64,000 nt of DNA from Gluconobacter potus (GTDB lineage: Bacteria > Pseudomonadota > Alphaproteobacteria > Acetobacterales > Acetobacteraceae), in NCBI RefSeq assembly GCF_015244705.1, contig NZ_JABCQF010000004.1, forward strand, positions 1-64,000. Direction: 5' to 3'. The notes under the pieces were generated by a model. It made no database searches, was not told the DNA's origin, and saw only the letters and a list, made by a program, of their open reading frames with translations. Position numbers and translations under genes: made by a program. Position 1 is the first letter of the stretch, and each line of letters opens with the position of its first letter. This document shows positions 40,599 to 50,691 of this stretch, in pieces.

Positions 40599-41576
40599 AT
40601 GACGGGCGCGTCAGGGGCCGAAGCAGCTGGGGCAGGCGAGTTCGGCTTTATCGCCCGTCACTTCCGGCCTCTCGCAGGGGCGGAAAGCCTCGACCTGCGG
40701 GATGACTGTGCTCTCATGCGCTGCCCCGAAGGCGAGGAATTCGCAATTTCGACCGACACGATGGTCGAAAGTGTCCATTTCCTTCCGAGTGACCCTCCGG
40801 AAACCCTCGGCCGTAAGCTGCTGCGCTGCAACCTGTCCGATCTGGCGGCCATGGGTGCAAGGCCCCATGCCTATACGCTGAACGTGACCGTTCCGCGCGG
40901 CGGACGGCACGACGAAAACTGGTTTGCCGCATTTTCCCGCGGACTGGCGGAAGACCAGGAACGCTATGGCGTGCATCTGATCGGCGGCGATACCACGTCC
41001 ATTTCAGGCCCCCTGGTCCTCTCCGCCACCGTATTCGGACTACTCCGGCACAATACGGCGCTCCGCCGCAGCACAGCCAGACCGGGGGATGAGATCTGGG
41101 TCACTGGCACAATCGGCGATGCCGCTCTGGGCCTGCTTGTCCTGCAGGGCAGCTTGCAAGACCCGTCGGGCTTTCTGGCAGAACGATATCATCTGCCACG
41201 CCCCCGGACAGGACTTCACCTGCACGGCATCGTCAGCGCTGCGATGGATATTTCAGACGGGCTGATTCAGGACTGCGGCCATATCGCCGAGGAATCCGGT
41301 GTCCAGCTTGTCGTGGATACAGAGGCCGTACCGGTCTCGTCTGCGGCGGCCTCACTGGGGCATGAGTGGCTGATGCGACGCCTGTGCGGCGGCGACGATT
41401 ACGAACTGCTGCTCACCTGCGCGCCTGAACGCTCAGCTGCGCTGCAGGCCGCCTGTCAAGCTGCCGCAGTCCCGGTCCATCGCATCGGAACGGTCCGCAC
41501 CGGTTCGGGAGTCCGGCTTCTGGATGGGGAGGGACATGAAATCGTCCCGGAACAGGGCGGCTGGCAGCATTTCTGA
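40599..41576 (+). CDS. thiL: Thiamine-monophosphate kinase
   Basis: ThiL phosphorylates TMP to the active cofactor thiamine diphosphate. The 325-residue PurM-like enzyme reads EFGFIARHFRPLAGAESLDLRDDCALM, TDTMVESVHFLP, LLRCNLSDLAAMGARPHAYTL and GLHLHGIVSAAMDISDGLIQDCGHI. The acidic Asp residues of the DDxA and DTMV segments bind magnesium. It follows nusB closely and ends before a convergent acetyltransferase-like gene. Confidence 0.94.
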   Translation: MTGASGAEAAGAGEFGFIARHFRPLAGAESLDLRDDCALMRCPEGEEFAISTDTMVESVHFLPSDPPETLGRKLLRCNLSDLAAMGARPHAYTLNVTVPRGGRHDENWFAAFSRGLAEDQERYGVHLIGGDTTSISGPLVLSATVFGLLRHNTALRRSTARPGDEIWVTGTIGDAALGLLVLQGSLQDPSGFLAERYHLPRPRTGLHLHGIVSAAMDISDGLIQDCGHIAEESGVQLVVDTEAVPVSSAAASLGHEWLMRRLCGGDDYELLLTCAPERSAALQAACQAAAVPVHRIGTVRTGSGVRLLDGEGHEIVPEQGGWQHF

Positions 41577-41600
41577 CAGATGCCCTGTGAAGGTGCGGCT

Positions 41601-42794
41601 TCAGGCCGGATCGTCGATCGGGCGTTCGTAAAGCCGATACCGCTTGTACGGTTCGGGCACGATGCTCTCGGCCAGATTGCGCATGTTGGAATCGGACGCC
41701 TGGATCCAGCCCAGTTCCACCCAGGAATAGGGCAGGGACTTCCGCCGACGCATCAGCTCGGCAATCGCCAGCGAAGGCAGCAGAGCGCCCAGAACCGTTC
41801 CGCGCAGGCGCTGTGTCACCCCCAGAAGGATGACACGGGCCGAATGGAAGCGATGCGTCGTCAGGCGTGCAACCAGCTTCACCCACCCCAGAGGCGAGGG
41901 TGCCCCACCGAGATCGCCGGCAATATCGTAAATATTGGGCACAACCAGCGCCATGGCGACAGGCTCGCCATTCTGGTCGATCTGGACATAGTGTTCAGGA
42001 CGAAGGACCGGGCCAAGCTGCTTGATCATGGCCTTCATTTCGTAGTCCTGGAGCGGCACGAAGTTGAACTTGTCGCTCCAGGCATCATTGTAAAGCTGAC
42101 GCAGGATCTCGCCCTGCTGGGCAATCTGCTTCTTTGACAGGCGCCTGATGGCGATAGCCCCAAGACGCCCTTCGCCGATCTTCAGATCACCCGGAACCTT
42201 GAAACGCGACTCCGTCTGATCATCCAGATCGAGCTTGTAGCTGAGAAGATCCTCGACAGGCTTGTAACCCGCATCCTCGACCAGCTTGCCCAGCAGGCGT
42301 GGATGCCAGGGCATCGCAACCATCAGGGGCTGGTCCTGTCCTTCGACCATCAGACCGGATTCGCCATTGCCACTCAGGGTGACAGGGCCGCGCATCGTCT
42401 GCATCCCCTGCAGACGCAGCCAGTTCCGTGCCGTTTCCAGAAGAGCACTGACAACGCTCCCTTCCGGAACGGCATCCAGCGCACCGAAACAGCCGATCTT
42501 CATGCCCCAGTGCTCGATGGCACGATGATCCACGATCGCGGCAATGCGCCCTACGGCCGTGTTGCCGCGCCAAGCCAGAAAGTACCGGATGCTCGCATGG
42601 CGGAAAATCGGTGCTTTCTTCGGATTGAGCAGATCATCCTGTTCCATGTCGAAAGCCGGGACGAAACCCGCCATTCCGGCATAGATGCGACGCGGGAGCG
42701 TCATGAACAGTTTGAGGTCAGCCCGCGTCGTCACTGGCCGAACCACAAGATCATCATGCGGCGCAGGGATGTCAGTCCTGTCGGGCAGTGTCAT
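41601..42794 (-). CDS. GNAT-like protein, putative acyltransferase
   Basis: The 397-residue product has LPRRIYAGMAGFVPAFDMEQDDLLNPKKAPIFRHASIRYFLA, then RIAAIVDHRA and IGCFGALDAV, a layout seen in the YghO-like and Mlc-type acetyltransferase-like proteins of unknown substrate. The second half (about 230-397) contains further GNAT-like strands (DQNGEPVAMALVVPNIYDIAGDLGG). I use the ATG at 42794; a longer frame begins in the divergent gene's leader. Function unassigned. Confidence 0.7.
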   Translation of the reverse strand: MTLPDRTDIPAPHDDLVVRPVTTRADLKLFMTLPRRIYAGMAGFVPAFDMEQDDLLNPKKAPIFRHASIRYFLAWRGNTAVGRIAAIVDHRAIEHWGMKIGCFGALDAVPEGSVVSALLETARNWLRLQGMQTMRGPVTLSGNGESGLMVEGQDQPLMVAMPWHPRLLGKLVEDAGYKPVEDLLSYKLDLDDQTESRFKVPGDLKIGEGRLGAIAIRRLSKKQIAQQGEILRQLYNDAWSDKFNFVPLQDYEMKAMIKQLGPVLRPEHYVQIDQNGEPVAMALVVPNIYDIAGDLGGAPSPLGWVKLVARLTTHRFHSARVILLGVTQRLRGTVLGALLPSLAIAELMRRRKSLPYSWVELGWIQASDSNMRNLAESIVPEPYKRYRLYERPIDDPA

Positions 42795-42933
42795 AATGGC
42801 AGGTGTACCTCTGATCGAAAAAAACATCCCGTCCGACGGGGTGATGTGCCAGTACGGCACGGGGTCGCATCTTGTTGCATGGGAGGGCTATACCCTTCCA
42901 GCCCCGATCCGACCACGAATAAAGCGGTTTTCC

Positions 42934-43737
42934 ATGCCAGATGCTTCTGTTTCCCCTTCGAGTGCCCCATTTCACGTCCTTATTACCGGAGGATCAAGCG
43001 GCATTGGCGCCGCGCTGGCCCTTCAGTATGCGCGCCCTGGAACGCATCTGACGCTGTGGGGACGCAACGCCGCACGCCTTGAGGATGTTGCCGCACAGGT
43101 CATTCGCAGAGGCGCTTCGGCCGAGATCCTGTCGCTCGATCTGTGCCGGACCGATGACGCCCTGGCGGCACTGCGCAAGGCGGATGACGCGCGCCAGATC
43201 GATATCCTGATCCTGGGAGCCGGGCTGGGAGACATCCGCCCGGAAGGCGCGTTGACCGAAACAGCCGAACAGGTCCGCGATATTTCCCTCGTCAATTTCA
43301 CGACCCCCGCAACCCTTGCAACCGAAATGGCCTCGCGCATGGCAGCCCGCAAAGCAGGCCGGATCGCGCTCATAGGCTCGGTAGCGGCCTTTCACGATCT
43401 TCCGGTCGCCACGGCCTATAGCGGCTCAAAAGCAGGTCTGGCCCGCTTCAGCACGGCACTTCATGCTGCCATGACGCCGCATCATGTCTCCGTAACCCTC
43501 ATTTCTCCAGGCTATGTCGACACCCCCATGAGCCAGCGCCTCGAAGGGGCACGGCCGTTCCTCGTCTCGACGCGCCGCGCCGCCCGCATGATCACGCGCG
43601 CGATCGGGCAGGGAAGGGCGCATCTTCTCTTTCCCTGGCCTTTCGTCGTCGCCCGCTTCCTTGAAATGGTCGTGCCACGCGCCATCGTTCACCGGCTGCT
43701 GAGAACGGCCGAAGTAAAGCAGCGTCCGGTCCGCTGA
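42934..43737 (+). CDS. Short-chain dehydrogenase/reductase
   Basis: The 267-residue protein has the SDR nucleotide motif LITGGSSGIGAALAL (TGxxxGIG), ILILGAGLGD in place of NNAG, IALIGSVAAF with the catalytic Ser, and YSGSKAGLARF (YxxxK). The C-terminus ends in a hydrophobic and basic segment (LLFPWPFVVARFLEMVVPRAIVHRLL) that may attach to membrane. The start is the ATG at 42934. The substrate is unknown. It diverges from the acyltransferase-like gene. Confidence 0.85.
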   Translation: MPDASVSPSSAPFHVLITGGSSGIGAALALQYARPGTHLTLWGRNAARLEDVAAQVIRRGASAEILSLDLCRTDDALAALRKADDARQIDILILGAGLGDIRPEGALTETAEQVRDISLVNFTTPATLATEMASRMAARKAGRIALIGSVAAFHDLPVATAYSGSKAGLARFSTALHAAMTPHHVSVTLISPGYVDTPMSQRLEGARPFLVSTRRAARMITRAIGQGRAHLLFPWPFVVARFLEMVVPRAIVHRLLRTAEVKQRPVR

Positions 43738-43849
43738 AGGACGCTGTCAGACCGATGCGGAACTTGACGCGGCGGAACCGGTAGGCAACTGCTGCGCATT
43801 GGAAAAAGCGCGGGCCACCGGCCAGCATCGCCAGAGGATTTGAGGTGCC

Positions 43850-44818
43850 ATGAGGGAAATCGTAGCCGTCGATATCGGTGGAACGCACGCACGGTTTGCA
43901 ATCGCGACCATCGAGGATGGCAAGGTTGTCACGCTGGGTGAAGACACGACGCTGAAATGTGCGGAACATGGCAGTCTGGCGCTGGCCTGGGAGACGTTCG
44001 GTCGGTCGCTGAACCGGGCGCTTCCGCGCGAAGCCGGCATCGCTGTGGCCTGCCCGGTGAACGGCGAAATCCTCAAACTGACCAACAATCCCTGGATCAT
44101 CCAGCCCAGTCAGTTGGCTTCGCGCCTGCATCTCGACAATTTCGTGCTCGTCAACGATTTCGGAGCCGTGGCTCACGCGGTAGCCCAGGTCGATTCTTCG
44201 CACATGAAGCATCTCTGCGGGCCGGACATCGACCTTCCGACAGAAGGCGCCATCACGATCGTCGGCCCCGGTACGGGGTTGGGCGCAGCCTGCCTGCTCC
44301 GCCGCAGCGACCGCTATTTTGTCATGGAAACCGAAGGCGGCCATCTGGATTACCCGCCGCTCGACGAGCTCGAAGACAAGATCCTCAGCGCCCTGCGCCT
44401 GCGCTTCCGACGCGTCTCGGCAGAGCGGATCGTCTCAGGTCCCGGCCTGACCAATCTTTACGAAGTCATTGCCGAAATGCAGGGCTGGCCCATCACCCTG
44501 CGTGACAACCGTACCTTGTGGAAAAACGCTCTCGACGGCTCCGACACGGTCGCCGTTGCCGCACTGGAGCGCTTCTGCCTCAGCCTGGGCGCCATTTCCG
44601 GCGATCTGGCGCTGGCACATGGCGCACGCGGCGTCGTCATTGGCGGCGGTCTGGGACTGCGTCTCGCCGACAGCCTCGGCCATTCCGGATTCGCCGAACG
44701 CTTCGTCGCAAAGGGCCGTTTCGAGGCGATGATGACCGAAATGCCGGTGAAGATCATCACGCACCCACAACCCGGCCTGTTCGGCGCTGCGGCAGCATAC
44801 GCGGAAGCACATCCGTAA
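43850..44818 (+). CDS. glk: Glucokinase (ROK-independent, Glk type)
   Basis: The 322-residue protein reads IVAVDIGGTHARFAIA (phosphate-1 loop), ILKLTNNPWIIQPSQLASRLHLDNFVLVNDFGAVAHAV with the catalytic Asp in VNDF, IVGPGTGLGAACL and EGGHLDYPPLDELEDKIL. This is the E. coli Glk family. In Gluconobacter most glucose is oxidised periplasmically, so the kinase would feed the pentose phosphate pathway; that is family knowledge plus inference. A tRNA-Cys follows on the opposite strand. Confidence 0.93.
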   Translation: MREIVAVDIGGTHARFAIATIEDGKVVTLGEDTTLKCAEHGSLALAWETFGRSLNRALPREAGIAVACPVNGEILKLTNNPWIIQPSQLASRLHLDNFVLVNDFGAVAHAVAQVDSSHMKHLCGPDIDLPTEGAITIVGPGTGLGAACLLRRSDRYFVMETEGGHLDYPPLDELEDKILSALRLRFRRVSAERIVSGPGLTNLYEVIAEMQGWPITLRDNRTLWKNALDGSDTVAVAALERFCLSLGAISGDLALAHGARGVVIGGGLGLRLADSLGHSGFAERFVAKGRFEAMMTEMPVKIITHPQPGLFGAAAAYAEAHP

Positions 44819-44856
44819 AAACGAAAAACAAATCTGGATTTCCGGGGAGAAATCTC

Positions 44857-44930
44857 TGGAGGTCCGGGCGGGAATCGAACCCACATACGCGGATTTGCAG
44901 TCCGCTACATCACCATTCTGCCACCGGACC
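44857..44930 (-). tRNA. tRNA-Cys (anticodon GCA)
   Basis: The minus strand folds with acceptor GGTCCGG (5' end at 44930) pairing with CCGGACC, discriminator T (44860), encoded CCA at 44857-44859, anticodon GCA at 44896-44898 in GGACTGCAAATCC, and T-arm GGTTCGATTCC. The discriminator T fits tRNA-Cys. Confidence 0.95.
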
Positions 44931-45086
44931 TCGGCGGAGACAGGCGCTATATCTCTCTTAGCGCCCGAAGGGTCAAGACCGATAATTGATCTGCGGAAGG
45001 ATTTTTCTTCTTCCTTCCAACAGGCTATTAAGGACTGATTCACATAATGCTGTGATATGATGCATACTTAAAGAGCAGGAAATCTC

Positions 45087-46544
45087 ATGACTTCAGGATG
45101 CAACGGCGCGATGAAACTGAAAGCCCCCCTCGGGCTTGGTCTTCTGTCGCTTCTCCTGAGCGGAACTGCTCTTGCCCAGAAATATGACGGTAGCGGTTCA
45201 CCGAATTTCATCCCGCACACGCTGCAAGAAGCGCTTTCAACGGCATACCTGACCAATCCGACACTACGCGAGGAACGGGCTCATCTGCGTGCCACGGATG
45301 AACAGCTTCCCACGGCTCTTGCAGGATGGCGCCCTACTGTCCAGACCGGACTGAACCTCACTTACTATGATGGCAGTACCAATTATGCCTCGAAAGGTGG
45401 CTATCTCGGCAGCTCACGCCGCTATCAGACGCCCGGATACATGGGCAGCGTTGCCATCACCCAGCCGCTCTATCAGGGAGGCAAGACGGTCGCCAACGTG
45501 CATGCTGCCACAAACCAGATTATGGCCGAACGCGCCCATCTGATCGAGACGGAACAGGAAGTCTTCACCAATGTCGTAAGTGCCTATGTAGGCATCATTG
45601 AAGACGAGCAGCTCCTGCAAATCGCCATAAACAACGAACACGTCCTGCAGCAGCAGGTCGAGGCGACCCAGGAGCGTTTTCACGTTGGTGAGATCACCCG
45701 GACGGACGTTGCGCAGGCACAAGCGGCCCTTGCCAGCGCTACCGCCGAACGGCAGCAGGCTGAAGGCACGCTCCAGAGCGCACAGGCGACCTACCTCCAG
45801 ATGGTCGGTATCGCAGCGGCCCCCAATCTGGTCCCCCCCCAGCCTCTCAACCTTCCCGTTCACAGTGAACAGGAAGCAGTGGCTATTGCTGTCCAGAACA
45901 ATCCTCAGGTCGTTAACGCACTGTTCACCGAAGCCCAGAGCAAGGACAATATTTCTGTCCAGATTTCCCAGATCATGCCCAAGGTTTCGGCGAGCCTGAA
46001 CTATCAGCATTCCGTCAATCAGGCTTATGGCGACTCACTTCAGGACAACAAGTTCGGTGAGATCGCAATCACTGTCCCTCTTTATCAGGGTGGCTCAGAA
46101 TACGCCACGATCCGTGGGGCCCGTCAGGACGCACAGGCTGCTCACCGTGAAGTCGATGTCCAGCGCAGGACGGCCCTTCAGAAGGCCGCTTCAAGCTGGC
46201 AGCAGATGGTTTCCTTCAAGCAGTCGATTTCCAGCGATCGTATGGCCATTTCGGCAAATGTGATCGCGCTGGACGGCGTTGAGCGGCAGGCCCTCGTTGG
46301 AACGAGCACGACGCTCGCGGTGCTTCAGCAGCAGCAGACCCTGCTGCAGTCCCAGCGGACCCTCGTGCAGCATCTTTCAAACCTCGTGACCTCCTCCTAT
46401 GCCGTCGCAGCCGCGATCGGGCGCCTCACAGCCGTCGATCTCAAACTGGGCGTCCCGCTTTATGACGAAAAAGCCTATTACAATGCGGTCAAGAACAGGC
46501 TGTGGGGCCTAAGCGACTATGCGATCAACCAGCCTGGTCGATAA
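45087..46544 (+). CDS. tolC: TolC-family outer-membrane efflux protein
   Basis: The 485-residue protein has a signal peptide (LGLLSLLLSGTALA-QK, about residues 19-32) and two TolC repeats: TLQEALSTAYLTNPTLREERAHLRATDEQLP, TAGWRPTVQTGLN-like AGWRPTVQTGLNLTY, then ARAQA-like ITRTDVAQAQAALASATAERQ and the second half QISQIMPKVSASLNY, VPLYQGGSEYATIR. It would form the outer-membrane exit of type I secretion or RND pumps; no partner gene is adjacent. ATG at 45087 has AGGAAA upstream; 45111 is a possible later start. Confidence 0.9.
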   Translation: MTSGCNGAMKLKAPLGLGLLSLLLSGTALAQKYDGSGSPNFIPHTLQEALSTAYLTNPTLREERAHLRATDEQLPTALAGWRPTVQTGLNLTYYDGSTNYASKGGYLGSSRRYQTPGYMGSVAITQPLYQGGKTVANVHAATNQIMAERAHLIETEQEVFTNVVSAYVGIIEDEQLLQIAINNEHVLQQQVEATQERFHVGEITRTDVAQAQAALASATAERQQAEGTLQSAQATYLQMVGIAAAPNLVPPQPLNLPVHSEQEAVAIAVQNNPQVVNALFTEAQSKDNISVQISQIMPKVSASLNYQHSVNQAYGDSLQDNKFGEIAITVPLYQGGSEYATIRGARQDAQAAHREVDVQRRTALQKAASSWQQMVSFKQSISSDRMAISANVIALDGVERQALVGTSTTLAVLQQQQTLLQSQRTLVQHLSNLVTSSYAVAAAIGRLTAVDLKLGVPLYDEKAYYNAVKNRLWGLSDYAINQPGR

Positions 46545-46576
46545 AATTTTTCAATCAAACGGAATATTAACAATCC

Positions 46577-47098
46577 ATGACTTCTTCTGACTCGATCCAG
46601 CAAGACCACCATGCCGACGACGCAATGACAGACGTCCTGAGTTCGATCCGGCGTGCTCTTCATGAAGATCCCAAATCGCCTGAATCGACCGAGGAGAAGC
46701 CCAGCATGCCGTCCCAGAAAGAAGAACTGACCCTCGATAACTCCATGATGGTCGCACCGCCCGTGACAGCGGCTCCGACCGAGGCCGCCGCTGCTTCCGC
46801 ATCTGAAGTTCCTCCGGCATCTCAGCCTGCCCAGAGCGAACCGGCCAAGGATGAGCTCATGAATGCCCAGACAGTAGCTGCCGCGGAGCGTTCTCTGGAT
46901 GAGCTTCACGCTGCATTCAGCGGAACTACTCCCCTTGCATCAGACACTGTCATCAGCCGGAGCAGCGGCCTGACGATCGAGGACATGGTGCGAGGCGAAG
47001 TCCGGAGCATGGTGCGTACATGGCTGGATGCCCATCTTCCGTCGCTGGTTGAAATTCTTGTCCGTGCGGAAATTGCCCGTCTGCGTCCACGAGAGTAA
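46577..47098 (+). CDS. popZ: PopZ family (DUF2497) polar organiser
   Basis: The 173-residue protein has the PopZ plan: N-terminal DDAMTDVLSSIRRALHED, a long Pro/Ala/Glu-rich disordered middle (about 40-125) and a C-terminal helical block LTIEDMVRGEVRSMVRTWLDAHLPSLVEILVRAEIARL. PopZ proteins self-assemble at cell poles and hold the ParB-centromere complex. It lies directly upstream of valS, the conserved position in alphaproteobacteria. Start at 46577. Confidence 0.85.
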   Translation: MTSSDSIQQDHHADDAMTDVLSSIRRALHEDPKSPESTEEKPSMPSQKEELTLDNSMMVAPPVTAAPTEAAAASASEVPPASQPAQSEPAKDELMNAQTVAAAERSLDELHAAFSGTTPLASDTVISRSSGLTIEDMVRGEVRSMVRTWLDAHLPSLVEILVRAEIARLRPRE

Positions 47099-47105
47099 GA
47101 AGGGC

Positions 47106-47127
47106 GGTGGAAGCACGTTCTTCCACC
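47106..47127 (+). promoter_or_regulatory. 8-bp hairpin between popZ and valS
   Basis: GGTGGAAG (47106-47113) and CTTCCACC (47120-47127) form a perfect stem with loop CACGTT, eight bases after the popZ stop. No T-run follows (TGCTGTAC), so it is not a classic terminator; it could be a leader structure for valS. Confidence 0.4.
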
Positions 47128-47153
47128 TGCTGTACTGACTGTCCTGGATAACC

Positions 47154-49820
47154 ATGCTCGAAAAAAGCTTCGTCCCCGCCGATCATGAAAATGCCCTCTA
47201 CGACGCGTGGGAGAAAAGCGGCGCTTTCCGAGCTCATCCCGACCAGCCGGGTGAGCCTTTTTCGATCATGTTCCCGCCGCCGAACGTCACGGGCACGCTG
47301 CATCTCGGCCATTCCCTGAATTTTGTCCTTCAGGACATGCTGATTCGCTGGAAACGTCAGGAAGGATTCAATGTCCTCTGGCAGCCAGGGACGGACCACG
47401 CGGGCATTGCAACTCAGATGGTTGTCGAGCGTGCTCTCGATAAGGAAGGCACCAGCAGAACCGCTCTGGGGCGCGAAGGTTTTCTCGAACGCGTCTGGGA
47501 CTGGAAGCAGGAATATGGCGGCACGATCGTCAAGCAGCTCCGCAAGCTCGGCGCCTCGGCAGACTGGGAGCGTGAGCGCTTTACGATGGACGACGGATTG
47601 TCCCGTGCTGTCCGGAAAGTTTTCGTCACCCTTTATAATGAAGGCCTGATTTATCGCGACCGGCGCCTGGTGAACTGGGATCCGAAGTTCCGTTCGGCCA
47701 TTTCGGACCTGGAAGTGGAAAACCACGAGACCAAGGGGTCCATGTGGTATATCCGCTATCCGCTGGAAGACGGCCGGACCATCACGGTGGCCACAACACG
47801 TCCGGAAACCATGCTGGGCGATGTTGCGGTGGCTGTTCATCCTGAGGATGAGCGCTATGCCGATATGATCGGCAAGACCGTAATCCTCCCGCTTACGGGG
47901 CGTCGCATTCCTGTTGTCGCCGATCTGCATTCCGATCCGGAAAAGGGCACAGGCGCCGTCAAGATCACGCCGGCACATGACTTCAATGACTTTGAAGTCG
48001 GCAAGCGTCACAATCTGCCGGCTCCGACTGTTCTTGATGAGACAGCCTGTCTGTGGATCGAGGAAATCCGCCCTGAACTGCGCGACGTTGAGGGGCTGGC
48101 TTCGGTTGCATTTGTCGAATCCCTGAATGGGCTGAGCCGCGAAGAAGGCCGCAAGCAGGTTGTTGCCGAGCTTGAGCGTCTGGAATGGCTGGAGAAGATC
48201 GAGCCGCACAAGCTTCAGGTGCCACATGCGGAGCGTGGTGGTGCGATTGTTGAGCCACGCCTGACGCTTCAGTGGTACTGCGATGCCAAAACCCTGTCCG
48301 GCCCCGCCGTAGAGGCGGTCGAAAGCGGAAAGATCGCTTTTGAGCCGCGGCAGTGGGAAAATACGTTCCATGCCTGGATGCGCGATATCCAGCCCTGGTG
48401 CATCAGCCGGCAGCTCTGGTGGGGACACCGGATCCCGGCCTGGTATGGCGCGGGCGGCAAGGTCTATGTCGCTGAAAATGAACAGGATGCGCAGGCCCAG
48501 GCTGGCGAGGGCGTAAGCCTTACGCAGGATGAGGACGTTCTGGACACATGGTTCAGCTCCGCCCTGTGGCCCTTCACGACGCTTGGCTGGCCTGACAGGA
48601 CGGAGGAGCTGGCCCGTTACTATCCGACCAGCGTGCTGGTTACGGGCTTTGACATCATTTTCTTCTGGGTTGCCCGGATGATGATGATGGGCCTGCACTT
48701 CATGGATGATGTCCCGTTCCGGACTGTCCTGATTCACGGGCTGGTCCGGGACGAGAAGGGCCAGAAGATGTCCAAGTCCAAGGGCAACGGTCTTGATCCG
48801 CTGGATCTTGTGGCCGAGTTCGGGGCGGATGCGACGCGTCTGGCAATCTGTGCGGGCACGGGGCCGGGACGGGATATCAAGCTCGGGCGCAAGCGCGTTG
48901 AAGAACACCGCGCCTTTGTCACGAAGCTGTGGAATGCCGCGCGTTTCCTTGAAATGAACGGTGCCAAGCCGACGGAAGGCTTCGATCCGGCAAGCGTCAA
49001 GAGCGCGCTTGGGCGGTGGATCCTGACGGAAGCGAACGATGCCATTACCGAAGCGGGACGGGCCCTGTCGGTCTATCGTTTCGATGAATATGCCAATTGC
49101 TGCTACCGGTTTGTCTGGAGCCGTTTCTGTGACTGGTTCGTGGAGTTCTCGAAGCCCGTCTTTGCAGCGGAAAACGAGGAAACCGCGGAGTTGCGGGCTG
49201 TCAGCGCGCATGTTCTGGGACTGATCCTGCGTCTGATGCAGCCGGTCATTCCGTTCGTGACGGCGACGTTGTGGAAGGAACTCGGTTATCCGGGGGCATT
49301 CGAGGAGATCCGCTGGCCGGAGATCATGACCGTTCCCCAGGCAGATGAAGCCCGGGCGGAACTGGACTGGGTCATCCGTCTGATCGGGGATGTGCGGACG
49401 GTGCGTTCGGAAATGAACATTCCGCCGTCGCAGAAGGCACCGCTACTGCTGCGTGATGCCGCGCCGGAAAATCTGGAGCGTGCAAAGACCTGGGCTGAGG
49501 CCATTGGCCGTATGGCCCGCGTTTCGGATGTTGGTGTTGTTGGCGAAGATGCGCCGCGCAATGCGGCCCAGCTCGTTCTGGATGAGGCGACTGTCTTCAT
49601 TCCGCTGGAAGGTCTGATCGACCTTGATGCGGAACGGGCGCGACTTGCCAAGGAAATAACCCGCATTGAAGGCGAGATCCTCAAAGTGACGCGCAAGCTG
49701 GACAACGCGGACTTCGTGGCCCGCGCCAAGCTGGAAGTCGTGGAAGAAAACCGCGAACGTCTGGCGACTTTCCAGAGCGATCTGGAGCGGCTGAAGGCGG
49801 CTCTGGGGCGTCTTGCCTGA
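47154..49820 (+). CDS. valS: Valyl-tRNA synthetase
   Basis: The 888-residue enzyme has the class I HIGH motif (FPPPNVTGTLHLGHSLNF), the editing domain, and the KMSKSKGN loop, with a C-terminal coiled coil (ERARLAKEITRIEGEILKVTRKLDNADF). The WTEE-like zinc sites common in bacterial ValRS are not obvious to me. It charges tRNA-Val. The last bases overlap the start of the secreted hydrolase gene, and a long open frame on the opposite strand is a codon-bias shadow. Confidence 0.97.
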   Translation: MLEKSFVPADHENALYDAWEKSGAFRAHPDQPGEPFSIMFPPPNVTGTLHLGHSLNFVLQDMLIRWKRQEGFNVLWQPGTDHAGIATQMVVERALDKEGTSRTALGREGFLERVWDWKQEYGGTIVKQLRKLGASADWERERFTMDDGLSRAVRKVFVTLYNEGLIYRDRRLVNWDPKFRSAISDLEVENHETKGSMWYIRYPLEDGRTITVATTRPETMLGDVAVAVHPEDERYADMIGKTVILPLTGRRIPVVADLHSDPEKGTGAVKITPAHDFNDFEVGKRHNLPAPTVLDETACLWIEEIRPELRDVEGLASVAFVESLNGLSREEGRKQVVAELERLEWLEKIEPHKLQVPHAERGGAIVEPRLTLQWYCDAKTLSGPAVEAVESGKIAFEPRQWENTFHAWMRDIQPWCISRQLWWGHRIPAWYGAGGKVYVAENEQDAQAQAGEGVSLTQDEDVLDTWFSSALWPFTTLGWPDRTEELARYYPTSVLVTGFDIIFFWVARMMMMGLHFMDDVPFRTVLIHGLVRDEKGQKMSKSKGNGLDPLDLVAEFGADATRLAICAGTGPGRDIKLGRKRVEEHRAFVTKLWNAARFLEMNGAKPTEGFDPASVKSALGRWILTEANDAITEAGRALSVYRFDEYANCCYRFVWSRFCDWFVEFSKPVFAAENEETAELRAVSAHVLGLILRLMQPVIPFVTATLWKELGYPGAFEEIRWPEIMTVPQADEARAELDWVIRLIGDVRTVRSEMNIPPSQKAPLLLRDAAPENLERAKTWAEAIGRMARVSDVGVVGEDAPRNAAQLVLDEATVFIPLEGLIDLDAERARLAKEITRIEGEILKVTRKLDNADFVARAKLEVVEENRERLATFQSDLERLKAALGRLA

Positions 49821-49821
49821 G

Positions 49822-50691
49822 TTGAAAACGGCCGCCTGCCTTGCAGGAGCCATTCTTGCCATCATGGCAGGCGTGGCTGAGGCCCGGTCGTTACCGGAGG
49901 GGCGAAGCCTTGAGACTGCGACCCTCGCGGGGGAGCGTTTCGAGGTTTCGGTCTTCCGGCCGGCGGCGTGTCAGATCCGGGCCATCCTGTTCGTGCTTGC
50001 AGGAAAGAACCGCAACAGCGCCACATATCGCGACGACACGATCCCGCTCGCCAGACATGAATGCAGTCTGGTGTTCGCGCCCGACTTTCCGGTGGCGCGG
50101 TTTTCCGTTCAGCAATATCAGCGCGGTGGTTTTCCGGCGTTACAGCAGACGCCTCCTGCGGCGACCTACATGAAGCTGCTGGAGCAGTGGGCCCGGGCGG
50201 TTTCCGGCGAGCCGCGCGTGCCGATCATTCTGGTGGGGCACTCCGCCGGAGCGCAGTATCTGGAACGGGTTGAAGCCTATGCTCCGGGCGAAGAGGTCAT
50301 GACGGTCATCATGAACCCCGCGACCTATGTGGAGCCTGAAACGGAGACAGCGGTCCCTTACGGGTTCCGCAACTGGCCGGAATCCGGCAGTCTTCCGGAC
50401 CTCAAGCGCTATCTTTCACGAAATATCGCCGTCATTCTGGGAGCTGAGGACACCGAAACGTCCTCAGCCACAGAACATATTCCCGCAGCGACGGAACAGG
50501 GCCGCAACCGCCTTGAACGTGGGCAGTGGGCCTATGCCCAGGGCCGGGAACAGGCTGAAAAGCTCAATGTTCCCTTTGGCTGGACGATTACGCTCGTCCC
50601 GGCGACCGGCCATGTCGCCTCGAAGATGCTGGCGTCCGCCGAATTGCAGGACGCCGTGGAAACTGCGATCAGATCCGCGTCTTCACGATGA
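49822..50691 (+). CDS. Secreted alpha/beta hydrolase-like protein
   Basis: The product starts at a TTG (49822, or 49813) as [21 protein letters not shown], a signal peptide. [19 protein letters not shown] contains the nucleophile elbow G-H-S-A-G, and [13 protein letters not shown] holds the catalytic His; [17 protein letters not shown] at the start resembles poly-3-hydroxybutyrate depolymerase-like or uncharacterised dienelactone hydrolase proteins. The substrate is not readable. Both start codons are TTG and neither has a strong ribosome site; translational coupling to valS is plausible. The 3' end overlaps convergent ilvD by 23 bases. Confidence 0.7.
   Translation: MKTAACLAGAILAIMAGVAEARSLPEGRSLETATLAGERFEVSVFRPAACQIRAILFVLAGKNRNSATYRDDTIPLARHECSLVFAPDFPVARFSVQQYQRGGFPALQQTPPAATYMKLLEQWARAVSGEPRVPIILVGHSAGAQYLERVEAYAPGEEVMTVIMNPATYVEPETETAVPYGFRNWPESGSLPDLKRYLSRNIAVILGAEDTETSSATEHIPAATEQGRNRLERGQWAYAQGREQAEKLNVPFGWTITLVPATGHVASKMLASAELQDAVETAIRSASSR

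Noticed and set aside
46953-49211. Long open frame (752 codons) on the minus strand opposite valS
   Set aside because: It is entirely antisense to an unmistakable valS with class I motifs; codon bias of high-GC genes leaves such open frames, and the translation has no domain.
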